From: a virus | Virus record (IMG/VR): IMGVR_UViG_3300042898_000561 | Coordinates: 1 to 33,940 of that record | Length of the DNA stretch: 33,940 bases | Strand: one strand, 5' to 3' | Part shown: in pieces, positions 1 through 8,600 of the stretch | How positions within the stretch are numbered: the first letter of the stretch is position 1 | How the letters are laid out: every line of letters starts with the position of its first letter | Notes under the pieces: model-generated | Databases searched by the model: none | The model's input: only the letters and a program-made list of their open reading frames with translations | What the model was told of the DNA's origin: nothing | Made by a program: the position numbers and the translations under genes

Positions 1-751
1 CTGAAAATAATTGTCCTTGTGCTCCTTCTACATCAAATAATGGATCTGATGCACTTGATCCTGATTTTGTAATAATAACCGAGCCAGATGTAACAGTTAA
101 ATTACCTGAAGTAACTGATAATGCTCCATTTAAACTAGCTGTTGTAGTAGTTAAAGATAAAATAGGATTTGAATACTGGCCTAATCTAATAGAAGCATCT
201 GAAAATACTTCCATTACGGGCAATCCCGATATTGTATTTACAGAAAATAAAGAACCTGATAATCCATCTACTACTGAAAATAATTGACCCGATGGTCCAT
301 TAACATCAAATATTGTAGCTTCTAATCCTGATCCTTGTATTGATAATACATTGGATGAACCTGATGCTACAGTAGGTCCATTAATTACTGTTAAGTTAGC
401 TGTACCAGTCAATGATCCTGTCATTGAACCAGATACAATTGCTTGTGAACCTACTGTCTTTAAAGGATTAAATCCATACTTACCAATGTTAACAGTTTCA
501 TCTGAAAATACTTCCATTAATGGTAAACCAGAAATAGTATTTACAGAAAATAAAGATCCTGATAAACCGTCTGTTACAGTAAATAATTGTCCTGATGTAC
601 CTAATATGTTTAATAAAGTTCCACCTGCAGTAGAACCTTGTATAGTATTTACATCAGTTGATCCTGAAGTATATTGAGATCCAGTTACTGTAAGTGAACT
701 AGATACAGATTCATTATTATATACTCGTAAAAAGCCGTTCCTTAAATCCAT
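1..751 (-). CDS. Repeat-built tail fiber/virion surface protein, 3' end off the window
   Basis: Open on the minus strand from an ATG at 751 (protein begins MDLRNGFLRVYNN) to the window edge with no stop, so about 250 N-terminal residues are visible. The composition is Ser/Gly/Thr-rich and beta-prone, as in phage fiber shafts. A unit containing GQLF(T/S)V, DGLSGSLFSVNTISGLP and MEVFSD occurs twice, 303 bp (101 codons) apart, at about 501-592 and 198-289. A third unit begins at the extreme left edge. This type of repeat is common in structural proteins of uncultured T4-like phages. The protein is inferred to be part of the adsorption apparatus because it follows five other fiber/adhesin genes. 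The start is chosen because the upstream gene stops 25 bases earlier and an ATATTTAT motif lies just before this ATG. The exact role and full length cannot be seen. Confidence 0.8.
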   Translation of the reverse strand, partial: MDLRNGFLRVYNNESVSSSLTVTGSQYTSGSTDVNTIQGSTAGGTLLNILGTSGQLFTVTDGLSGSLFSVNTISGLPLMEVFSDETVNIGKYGFNPLKTVGSQAIVSGSMTGSLTGTANLTVINGPTVASGSSNVLSIQGSGLEATIFDVNGPSGQLFSVVDGLSGSLFSVNTISGLPVMEVFSDASIRLGQYSNPILSLTTTTASLNGALSVTSGNLTVTSGSVIITKSGSSASDPLFDVEGAQGQLFS

Positions 752-759
752 GGTCTAAT

Positions 760-767
760 ATAAATAT
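760..767 (-). promoter_or_regulatory. ATATTTAT motif before the leftmost fiber gene
   Basis: The coding-strand octamer lies 8 bases upstream of the ATG at 751, in the 25-base intergenic gap. Confidence 0.5.
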
Positions 768-776
768 GTGTTTGTT

Positions 777-1511
777 TTAGACTTGCCTGCCTAGGGTTGT
801 TTGAAAGCGTTGGACTGCGGTGTATAAGCTGGCGTTATCGCTATCTGCTAACAAGTCGGATATAAAAGCAAAAGAAATTGTCCCTGATCCTCTTTGACCT
901 CCTGAGGTGAGAAAATCTCCTAATAGGAAAGTTGTTGTACTAGTTGCGTTTAGGTTGTGACTATAACTGGTTACGGATCCTGTTATTGCTATTTTTATAG
1001 TTGATGAAGAATCCCTAGATATAGTTTTAAACCCGTTTGAAAAAGTGGGAGTGAGTATTGCAGAATTATTACCAAATGCTGTGATTGTGCTCCAATCATA
1101 TGTATACTGTCCTGATGATCCCATTATTACAGCTACTCCATTTTTTCTATAAGCTCCAAAAGAGTATAGGCCTGAGCTATACAGGCTAGAAGGGGTTAAA
1201 TAAGTGTTCGCATATGTAGTGCTTCCATCTAAAGTACCGCCGGCTGCATCGTGAGTCCAAGAGCCTGAAAAGTTTAACCTATATGCTCCATTAGTGTCTT
1301 GTGGATCTTTTAAATTAAATTTATGAGAACCGGAAGTACCTCCTATAAACGGATAAACGGCTTTCATTTTATTCCAAAGTCCGTAGTTTTTTAAATCCGT
1401 AGTTAACTGACAAGTTGCTATTATAATAGAACTGTTTGCTTCTGTACGAGCAATACCGGCTGCGTCTAAGAAATTAAATGCTTCTGGGTTTGGTCTTAAT
1501 AGTATTGCCAT
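777..1511 (-). CDS. Putative tail adhesin, paralog 3 of a tandem family
   Basis: 244 aa, no recognised catalytic domain. It shares with the next two upstream genes an N-terminal block (TDLKNYGLWNKMKAVYPF, then a Gly-Gly and NLKDPQD), a Ser/Thr/Gly-rich beta body, and an identical C-terminus (TAVQRFQTTLGRQV). Relatives of this family are seen in fiber regions of Bacteroidota phages and metagenomic phages; the fold is probably a lectin- or LamG-like beta sandwich, but no sugar-binding residues can be assigned by eye. Spacing to the upstream gene is one base. The two end blocks are conserved and the middle diverges, as expected for a receptor-binding domain under diversifying selection. Function is inferred from context; the gene call itself is secure. 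Confidence 0.8.
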   Translation of the reverse strand: MAILLRPNPEAFNFLDAAGIARTEANSSIIIATCQLTTDLKNYGLWNKMKAVYPFIGGTSGSHKFNLKDPQDTNGAYRLNFSGSWTHDAAGGTLDGSTTYANTYLTPSSLYSSGLYSFGAYRKNGVAVIMGSSGQYTYDWSTITAFGNNSAILTPTFSNGFKTISRDSSSTIKIAITGSVTSYSHNLNATSTTTFLLGDFLTSGGQRGSGTISFAFISDLLADSDNASLYTAVQRFQTTLGRQV

Positions 1512-1512
1512 G

Positions 1513-2280
1513 TTATACTTGTCTCCCTAGTGTTGTTTGAAATCGTTGGACTGCGGTGTATAGGTTAGATGCTTCTGCAGTAGTAAATCCATCGCCTAGT
1601 GAAGCAAACGCACATTCATAGCTTAAATTATTAGTGCCTATGTTACTATTGTTCATAGCATTAATCATGACATTCCAACTAACTATAGATCCAGATGCTG
1701 CAGTTGCTGACTTTAATAATACGCCGTTTTGGTAATACTGCTGAGTTGTCGTATTTACTCTATTAGCATGTAGTAACCCTAATGTATTAGTAATAATAAC
1801 ATCGGTTTCTACAGAACTATTAATAGAATATCTAGTATTACCATTATAATTTGGTATAAGTTCATAATATGACGGCGGCGATGGATTGTTTGCTCCCATT
1901 TGATTTACACTTGAACTTCCCGAAGTTCTAGAATAATACGTAAAATGACCGCGTTCATTAAATGACTGACTCGAAGGAGTATAAAACGTATTAGCATATC
2001 CAGTTGAACTACCCGATACGCCTGTCGATGAATGTATTAATGATCCTGAAAATTGTATTCTATATGCTGCATCTGAATCTCTAGGATCTTTTAAATTCCA
2101 TTTATGTGAAAATGCTGTACCTCCTACCATAGGATAAATTGCTTTCATCTTATCCCATATGCTATAATTTTTTAAATCTGTTACTAACGTTGCAATAGCA
2201 ATACATTGAGTTGTATCAGTAATGTTTGCTGCTGAAATAAAATTTAGAGCATCGGTATTTGGTTTTGCTACAAAATACAT
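1513..2280 (-). CDS. Putative tail adhesin, paralog 2 of a tandem family
   Basis: 255 aa. The N-terminal 70 residues are clearly related to the downstream paralog: PN(T/P)xA(L/F)NF, then TDLKNYSIWDKMKAIYPMV and NLKDPRDSDAAYR. The C-terminus TAVQRFQTTLGRQV is identical in all three paralogs. The centre (about residues 80-210) carries Asn/Ser/Thr-rich strands not shared in detail with the others. The gene sits between its two paralogs with one-base gaps, so the three are almost certainly cotranscribed and translationally coupled. A receptor-binding or fiber-tip role is inferred from the position at the end of the fiber cluster. No signal peptide or membrane segment is present. Confidence 0.8.
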   Translation of the reverse strand: MYFVAKPNTDALNFISAANITDTTQCIAIATLVTDLKNYSIWDKMKAIYPMVGGTAFSHKWNLKDPRDSDAAYRIQFSGSLIHSSTGVSGSSTGYANTFYTPSSQSFNERGHFTYYSRTSGSSSVNQMGANNPSPPSYYELIPNYNGNTRYSINSSVETDVIITNTLGLLHANRVNTTTQQYYQNGVLLKSATAASGSIVSWNVMINAMNNSNIGTNNLSYECAFASLGDGFTTAEASNLYTAVQRFQTTLGRQV

Positions 2281-2281
2281 A

Positions 2282-3091
2282 TTATACCTGCCTCCCTAAT
2301 GTGGTTTGAAATCGTTGAACTGCTGTGTAAAAATTGGCTGCTTCTGTGTCTGTAAGACCGTCACCTATTGAGGCAAAAGCCAAATTCGCTGTAGAAAATT
2401 CACCAAATGTACTTCCTTCGTTACCTGCTAATAATGTGTAAGTAACATTAAGTAATGCAGTAGATGCATTAGTGAATGTTTCTATTGTTAGATTATTTTG
2501 TTTTTTAAAGAAATTAGCAGATGAGTTTCTTGATAAAATAAACATACCTTGCTGAGGTGTTTCAATACTACTTACAGCCTGTGTTGAACTTTGAAGAGAT
2601 AAATATTCACTACCATTATAATTTAAATAGAATCTTGAAAAAACTGATCCACTAACTAAACCCATTGAAACACCTGAATTGCTTGATAATATATTTCTTT
2701 GATAAATAGATATATGTAAATTATTTGAAGTTTGCTCGGTGCTTTGATTCAAATTTGTATTCATATATCCACTTGTCCCATTCCCAGTAATTCCTAAATT
2801 TGAAAATGTAACACCCCCGTTAAAAGTACCCGTAAATGAACTACTCTTTAAATTCTGTGCACAGGCGGCTGCACTTGCTCCAACCATTGGATAAATAGCT
2901 TTCATCTTATCCCATATGCTGTATAATTGCAGGTCTGATACTAAATTATAAATAGCATACCGTTGTTGTTGGTTTGTTATACCTGTAGATTGGAAAAAAT
3001 TATTAGTAGGTACAGCAGCCGCGATGTTATTTACTGGTGTTATAATTTCACCATTGTAATTTATAAAAAGTCCGTTTTTAAATACTGCCAT
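2282..3091 (-). CDS. Putative tail adhesin, paralog 1 of a tandem family
   Basis: 269 aa. The first 50 residues (MAVFKNGLFINYNGE...) differ from the other two copies. From about residue 52 it has the family block LQLYSIWDKMKAIYPMVGAS, and it ends in GDGLTDTEAANFYTAVQRF plus the shared QTTLGRQV tail. The body is beta-rich and Asn/Ser-rich. It is the most divergent of the three: the NLKDP(R/Q)D segment is reduced to NLKSSSF. The gene follows the 460-aa fiber protein by six bases. A host-recognition role is inferred from location and the pattern of conserved ends with a variable middle; no biochemical activity can be read from the sequence. Confidence 0.8.
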   Translation of the reverse strand: MAVFKNGLFINYNGEIITPVNNIAAAVPTNNFFQSTGITNQQQRYAIYNLVSDLQLYSIWDKMKAIYPMVGASAAACAQNLKSSSFTGTFNGGVTFSNLGITGNGTSGYMNTNLNQSTEQTSNNLHISIYQRNILSSNSGVSMGLVSGSVFSRFYLNYNGSEYLSLQSSTQAVSSIETPQQGMFILSRNSSANFFKKQNNLTIETFTNASTALLNVTYTLLAGNEGSTFGEFSTANLAFASIGDGLTDTEAANFYTAVQRFQTTLGRQV

Positions 3092-3097
3092 AACTTA

Positions 3098-4480
3098 TCA
3101 TACTATTTGAGTTGTGATGGTTGCTCTCCATGCATAAGGCTCTGAAGTAGATCCTGTAACTGATAAAATAGCATTTGAACCAGAAACTATAATGTTTGCA
3201 TCTGAACCTGAGAAGTCCGCAGCAATAAATCTAATATTATTTCCGACAATAGAAGCATTTCCACCTACTCTCTTAACAGTAGATCTGATTTCACCTGTGA
3301 TTGTGTCTCGTGAACCTGTACCGTAACCGGTTACTAGAGCAATAATTGATACTGAGGATGAGGTGTTTAATCCTAAAGTATATAAGGATGCTGTTGGAAT
3401 GGCTGCTGCTGCAGTAGAAGCAGATACTTGAAGCATTGTGTATGTTACACCAACACCCTCATTGAAAATAATATCATTCCGGAATGTGGTAGGCTGTGTG
3501 AATGAGGCCGGTCCTGTAAAACTAGAAGAAGCTTGAACGGTTACTAATGAACCTGTTGAACCTGAAACACCTAATAATAAAGCAGAACCTGTTTTCTTAA
3601 ATACAACGTTTGGATAGTTGTACATATTAACTGTCCAATCTGAAGTAGCTTCTATGATTGGAAGACCGGATACATCATTTACCATATAAATGGAACCTGA
3701 GGTAACGTCTGTGATTGTTAATTGTGATCCTACTGATGATGCTCCAAAGTCTGCAATTATATTTGAGGTACTTGACCCGGTGTAAGACCCGGTAAATGTA
3801 GCATTAACTCTAAATGCTGTTTGTGTTTGACTAGGAGCTGTATTAGTAAATACCGGTGATACATCTAATCCATAAATAAATGAAGCAGTAGAATTAGTAT
3901 GAGTTAATGACTGTGTAACATCAAATCCTGCTGAACCTGATGCAATTGAAAATGCACCTGCAGCTAATACTGGCCCTACTGTCGTGATAGAACCTGATGT
4001 ATTTAAAGAACCAGTAATTGTATGATAATCAGTAGAAGCATTTCCTATTTTTACTCCTAGGTTTGTAACTTCAAGTTCAACTGCCGATCCTGTAAATACT
4101 GTAAATGATCCGGTAACTACTGTATTACCGTTAGTTATTTGTGGTCCAGTTACTGTTAATGAACCTGTTAAAGTAGTTGAACCAGTTACTGTTAAATTAC
4201 CATTTGAAACTTGCGGACCAGTTACTGTTAATGAACCTGTTAAATTTGTAGATCCTGAAACTGTACTTGAACCAATAACTGTTAATGAACTAGAAACAAT
4301 TGACGAGCCAGTAACTCTAGCAACTCCAATTACATTTAATGAAGATGATAAAACAGTTGACCCTGTTACTTGTAATGTATCAATTCCAAATGTAGCTACA
4401 CGTGTATTTTCAACCGAGACAGAAACAGATCCACTCGCTACTTGATTTATTCCACTTGGATTAAGTCCTGTATATCTCAT
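3098..4480 (-). CDS. Tail fiber/virion structural protein with SGSLTVTG-type shaft repeats
   Basis: 460 aa. Residues about 35-140 are an array of short beta repeats of the form (S/T)xxSSSLxVxG and TGSLTVTGPQ(V/I)xNGN. This resembles the beta-structured shaft of phage fibers. The middle holds an ISGLP-type element (VNDVSGLPIIEATSDWTV), related to the unit repeated in the leftmost fiber gene. The C-terminal approx 130 residues (from about TYTMLQVSAS) form a non-repetitive domain with ITGEIRSTVKRVGGNASIVG, which looks like a terminal knob. It lies in the fiber cluster, six bases after the 109-aa gene. Which fiber it builds is not known. Confidence 0.78.
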   Translation of the reverse strand: MRYTGLNPSGINQVASGSVSVSVENTRVATFGIDTLQVTGSTVLSSSLNVIGVARVTGSSIVSSSLTVIGSSTVSGSTNLTGSLTVTGPQVSNGNLTVTGSTTLTGSLTVTGPQITNGNTVVTGSFTVFTGSAVELEVTNLGVKIGNASTDYHTITGSLNTSGSITTVGPVLAAGAFSIASGSAGFDVTQSLTHTNSTASFIYGLDVSPVFTNTAPSQTQTAFRVNATFTGSYTGSSTSNIIADFGASSVGSQLTITDVTSGSIYMVNDVSGLPIIEATSDWTVNMYNYPNVVFKKTGSALLLGVSGSTGSLVTVQASSSFTGPASFTQPTTFRNDIIFNEGVGVTYTMLQVSASTAAAAIPTASLYTLGLNTSSSVSIIALVTGYGTGSRDTITGEIRSTVKRVGGNASIVGNNIRFIAADFSGSDANIIVSGSNAILSVTGSTSEPYAWRATITTQIV

Positions 4481-4486
4481 TTGTTA

Positions 4487-4816
4487 TTAGCTAATTTCCA
4501 ATACCGACACTACTATATCTGCAGATCCTGCAGTATTTGATCTTAATGTTAAATAATCAGATGCTTCTAATACTACTTTTTGTTCTCCACCTACTAATAC
4601 AATATTTGATCCGGGCGGAATTAATGAACCCGAACATAATACAATGTTTTTAGATGTAGAACTATCATACATTTTTACATCGATATTAATATTTGATTGT
4701 ATTCTATTTGCAACAGATACTCCGATAACAGTTGCAGTAACACCGGTTGCAGTGTATACTGTTGTTTCGGTAGTTCCTATAGAGCCGGATATACTGTTTT
4801 TAAATGTATTTGCCAT
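4487..4816 (-). CDS. Small conserved virion structural protein
   Basis: 109 aa. It matches from memory a family common in T4-like marine and freshwater phages: start MANTFKN, then GTTETTVYTATG, IGVSVAN, IPPGSNIVLVGGEQKVVLE and a VVSVLEIS end. It is predicted to be a compact all-beta protein with no membrane segment. In related genomes this family sits among fiber and baseplate genes; the precise structural role is unknown to me. The intergenic region before it (31 bases) carries the ATATTTATTAGTA motif. The gene lies between two fiber genes. Confidence 0.75.
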   Translation of the reverse strand: MANTFKNSISGSIGTTETTVYTATGVTATVIGVSVANRIQSNINIDVKMYDSSTSKNIVLCSGSLIPPGSNIVLVGGEQKVVLEASDYLTLRSNTAGSADIVVSVLEIS

Positions 4817-4824
4817 ATATACTA

Positions 4825-4832
4825 ATAAATAT
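4825..4832 (-). promoter_or_regulatory. ATATTTAT motif before the 109-aa gene
   Basis: Coding strand reads ATATTTATTAGTATAT, 8 bases before the ATG. The extended form TTAGTA is shared with the motifs before the 281-aa and 887-aa genes. Confidence 0.5.
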
Positions 4833-4847
4833 TTGTTTTATATATTC

Positions 4848-5642
4848 TTAGCCCAAAGCAATCGCCATTGCAATTGCATTGTCTACTACGTTGATTCCAT
4901 TTGAAATAACAGGTCCTAATACATCAATACTACCAGTCACTCTTAATGATCCTGATAAGTTCATTGAGCCTGTTGCAGTAAATGCTGAGAATAAACCTGC
5001 TCCTTGGAATGAACCTGAGAATGAACCCGAATATCCTGATATAACATTTGATGCTAATGTTCTTCCTACGTATTGGTATGATGTTACATATAATGAAGAA
5101 ACACCTGCAGCAGCTGCATTTGTTAAAAACTGAAATACACCTGTCTTATAATCAAATACAAAATCTGTTTCTGCTACTTGAGTTGATGTTCCATTTTTAT
5201 ATGCAATTACGTTATATGCCCTACTAGCTCCAGCTGTCTCTGCGTTGTTCGATGCTAAACTAGCAGCTGCGTATTTATTTGAAAGAAAGTTAGTAACTTG
5301 GTTAGCATTAACTGCGAATGGAGTACTAGTAGTTCCAGGATATGGATCTACGAAAAACCATACTTCTGTATATCCATTTGCTCCTGTTCTACCCGATGGC
5401 GTCATTTGTTGACGATACCAATACTTCATGATCGGATCAGATCCTAATGAAGCAGAATATACTTGACTAGCAGCTAATAATGGAATACTAGATGTAGGTA
5501 TTAAACTAGTCTGTGTGTAAATTTCACCTTCTCCTAAGTCTAAGACTCTAGTAAAATTGTCTTGAGAGTCAGAAATATCATCATGGGTATATCGTCTACT
5601 TGCTAATAAGCGACCGGATTTGATTGTACTGTTAACTGGCAT
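4848..5642 (-). CDS. Short fiber protein sharing the virion-attachment domain of its giant neighbour
   Basis: 264 aa. Residues 1 to about 205 are homologous to the N-terminus of the 1254-aa protein encoded just upstream. Shared marks are SxRLLxxRR(Y/F)T, FT(R/Q)VLDLGxxEIY, KYWxRxxMxPxG, (F/Y)VFDYKTG, YQY(V/I)GRTLA and GYSGSFSGSFQG. After this domain only a short shaft (about 50 residues, NLSGSLRVTGSIDVLGPVIS) remains, ending in a hydrophobic Ala/Ile-rich tail. The pattern suggests a common N-terminal virion-docking domain carried by both a short and a very long fiber. The start is set 16 bases after the neighbour's stop. No ATATTTAT motif is present here. Confidence 0.78.
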   Translation of the reverse strand: MPVNSTIKSGRLLASRRYTHDDISDSQDNFTRVLDLGEGEIYTQTSLIPTSSIPLLAASQVYSASLGSDPIMKYWYRQQMTPSGRTGANGYTEVWFFVDPYPGTTSTPFAVNANQVTNFLSNKYAAASLASNNAETAGASRAYNVIAYKNGTSTQVAETDFVFDYKTGVFQFLTNAAAAGVSSLYVTSYQYVGRTLASNVISGYSGSFSGSFQGAGLFSAFTATGSMNLSGSLRVTGSIDVLGPVISNGINVVDNAIAMAIALG

Positions 5643-5658
5643 GATCTATATATAATTA

Positions 5659-8600
5659 TTAAGCACCTGTTATTGTTAATGATGTAGGAACGGTGTGCGA
5701 AGCATATGTTGAGTTATTTAATCTAGCTATAATGAATATTTTATTTGAGTTATTCACTGCTTGACCTTTTGAGAAGTCTAAAGTAACTGTATATGCAGTA
5801 CTTACAGCTGATGTAGGATTATATACAACATTTACTGTATTTGCAAATGGATTTTGGTTACCCGTAGTTTGTGATGTTGGACCTGCAATTGCAGCTGCAC
5901 CTACTTCAAATCCTAATAATGTTGCTCCAGCGCCAGTATCTTTTTGAGCTTCTAATAATAATGCAACTGACCATCCATCAGCTGTCGATGACCAAGCATT
6001 TAATGTAGTTCCTAAATTAACTGTTACCGATCCTAAACCTCCACCTGATGCATATTGAATCTCTCTAATATAATACTTAGTAGTAGCACCGTATGAAGCT
6101 GGATACCAATATCCCGATGTTGAACCTGGATCTACTAATTTAGCAGGCGCTACTTGTAAATCTTTTGTTTCTAATCTTGAACCTGAATTCCAAATAGTTG
6201 TTCCTGGTAATGTAAATGTCAATACATCATTTGATATATTTCTTCTATAAGTTTCTCCTCCAAAGTTTTCAGTTCCGGTAGTACCTTTAGTAAATGTAGC
6301 TGAACTATTATCAAATCCATCTGCTTTACCATAGTAAGCTAATGAACCTGATGCACTAGGTTGACTAAAATCACCCGCTGTATGATATACTGAAGCTGTC
6401 GTTGCTAATGTATTTGAAGCACCTAATCTATTAAAACCAGTTCCAGTTAATGTAAACGTAGTTGGTGATAATGTAGATTTATTAGTAAAGTTATTTGTTC
6501 CATCTGGTGCGGTAAATGTAATTGCAGAATTTAATCTTACTACATCCGATGCGGTAGGAATCATTCCAATTGTTTTTAAGTTACCAGTTGCATCATAAAA
6601 TACATTTGATGTATTATATGTTCCACCCGATGTAGCAGATGTTGTATTACCTGTTTGTGCAACGCCAGTTCCTGATATTCCAATAGTAGCAATTGTACCA
6701 TCATTATACATAGGATTAAAACAATTCGATGCAGTTATATTAGTTGCATATGTAGCAGATGTTAAATAAGGAGCTCCTGATAATGATCTAGAAACAGCTG
6801 TCAATTTTTGCATTGAAGTAAATGCACCTGCAGGTGTTGTAGATGCTATACTAGAATTAATATGTGTAATTGGAGCATAAAATATTCTAAATCTTTGAGT
6901 CGCTGCTGTAGGAGCAAATGTATAATTACCTGATCCGGTTGCAATTCCTAATGATGCTGTTAATTCATAGTATCCTGTTGAACTAGAATTAGCAAATGCA
7001 ATTGACGATGTAAAGTTATAGTTAGTAACTAATCCCGTAAATCTAGAATCTTGATATGTATTTGGAATTACTCTAGGAGCAGCTGTATTAATTTGAAATC
7101 TATACAATCCATCACTATTAGTTGTATCTAAAGTTGTATTTGTAGTTATAAATTGTGATGAACTAGTATGAAGTAATGTTAATGAATTATTATCATAAAA
7201 CTTCCAGTTTCTAGAAGCACTTACTGATACATTATCTGCTAATAAGCCCGAACCAAATAATAAAGAAGCATTTACTGCAGATGATGATACTGAAAATGTA
7301 CCATTAGCTTGGTTAGTAAATGTATAATTTAATAAACTATTTGTTTCTATTGCAGATGTAAATCCACCAATACTATAAAATAATTTTTGACCAACTAATG
7401 CAAATCCTTTATTAATTAAATACTGAATGGTTGTATCTGCATGGTTAAATGATACATATCCCGCGGGTTGTGATACGGTACTTGTACTTGCAACTGCCGA
7501 TGTAACACCATCATATAATCTACTATTTGCTACAGGCGCAGGAGTTGATGCACTTAAAAATCCAGCAATAAATCTTACAATTGTAGCTGTATCTGTATTT
7601 TGATTAAATAAATTAAAATAAGAACCATCTAAGTTATATCCCCATTGGTTAGTTCCTACTGGATATCCAATGTTATCGGAATAGTGCCATGTAGATTGAC
7701 TTACCACTAATCCATATTTAGATGCGCCTGTTCCATCTGCGGCTGGTAATAAAGTACTACCTGTAATTACTACAGTACCTACAATATCAACATCACCCGA
7801 ACCCGTAATAGATCCTTTATTAATAGTAACCTTACTACCAGATGAATAAATACTAGATCCTTCTAAGTGATCACTACCTTGTCCTCTTAGTACTGAATAA
7901 TGGGCTGGATAAGCTTCATCTCCTAATGATCCGGTGTTTCTAGGGCCAGACATTAATCCTCCGCCATGATAGTTACCGCCTTGTGGGTTTTCATAAACCC
8001 AATGGTTTCTTTCTGAATCCCAAAGTAATGAGCCTGTAGAATCAGTTCCAAATGATCCTGAATCAGTAACTATAATTCCTCCAAATCTAACAACTGGGTC
8101 ATTAGTATTTAATGTAATTGTACTTGCACCAACAACTACTTGAGATGATGTAACTGACGTAAATGATGCAGTACCTAAAACAGTTAAGTTTTGAGTTACT
8201 GTCATTGACCCAGTAACAGTCGTATCTTTTAACGAAGATGAACTTTGTACTGTTAATACACCTGCTACCGTAGTATTATTATTTACTGTTAATGTATTAT
8301 TTACTATAGTACTACCAGTAACAATTAAATTTCCAGCTGCTGTAATATTATTTCCTATAAATTCACTACCGCTAACTGTTAAGTTACCTGTATTAGTTAA
8401 CGACAATAATGTCGATGAACCTGATACTATTTGAAATGATGTAGCGCCTGGTAATACAGATGCAGATACAGATCCTGTTGCAGTTTGTGATAAATTTAAA
8501 CCAACAATCGAAGCTGCTGGTAAATTAGTTAATCCTGCTCCATTTCCTTGGAACGAACCCGAGAATGAACCTGATCCAACGCCAGTTACTAATCCTGAAA

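Larger units (their letters stand above)
777..3091 (-). repeat. Tandem triplication of an adhesin gene
   Basis: Three consecutive ORFs encode paralogs. The DNA encoding the last 14-16 codons is nearly the same at about 780-826, 1516-1562 and 2286-2331, while central regions diverge. The similar gene ends offer homology for recombination between copies. Confidence 0.75.

Noticed and set aside
777-3091. Diversity-generating retroelement targeting the adhesin paralogs
   Set aside because: No reverse transcriptase, template repeat or accessory gene is present in the window, and the variation is spread over the centre rather than confined to a C-terminal variable region.
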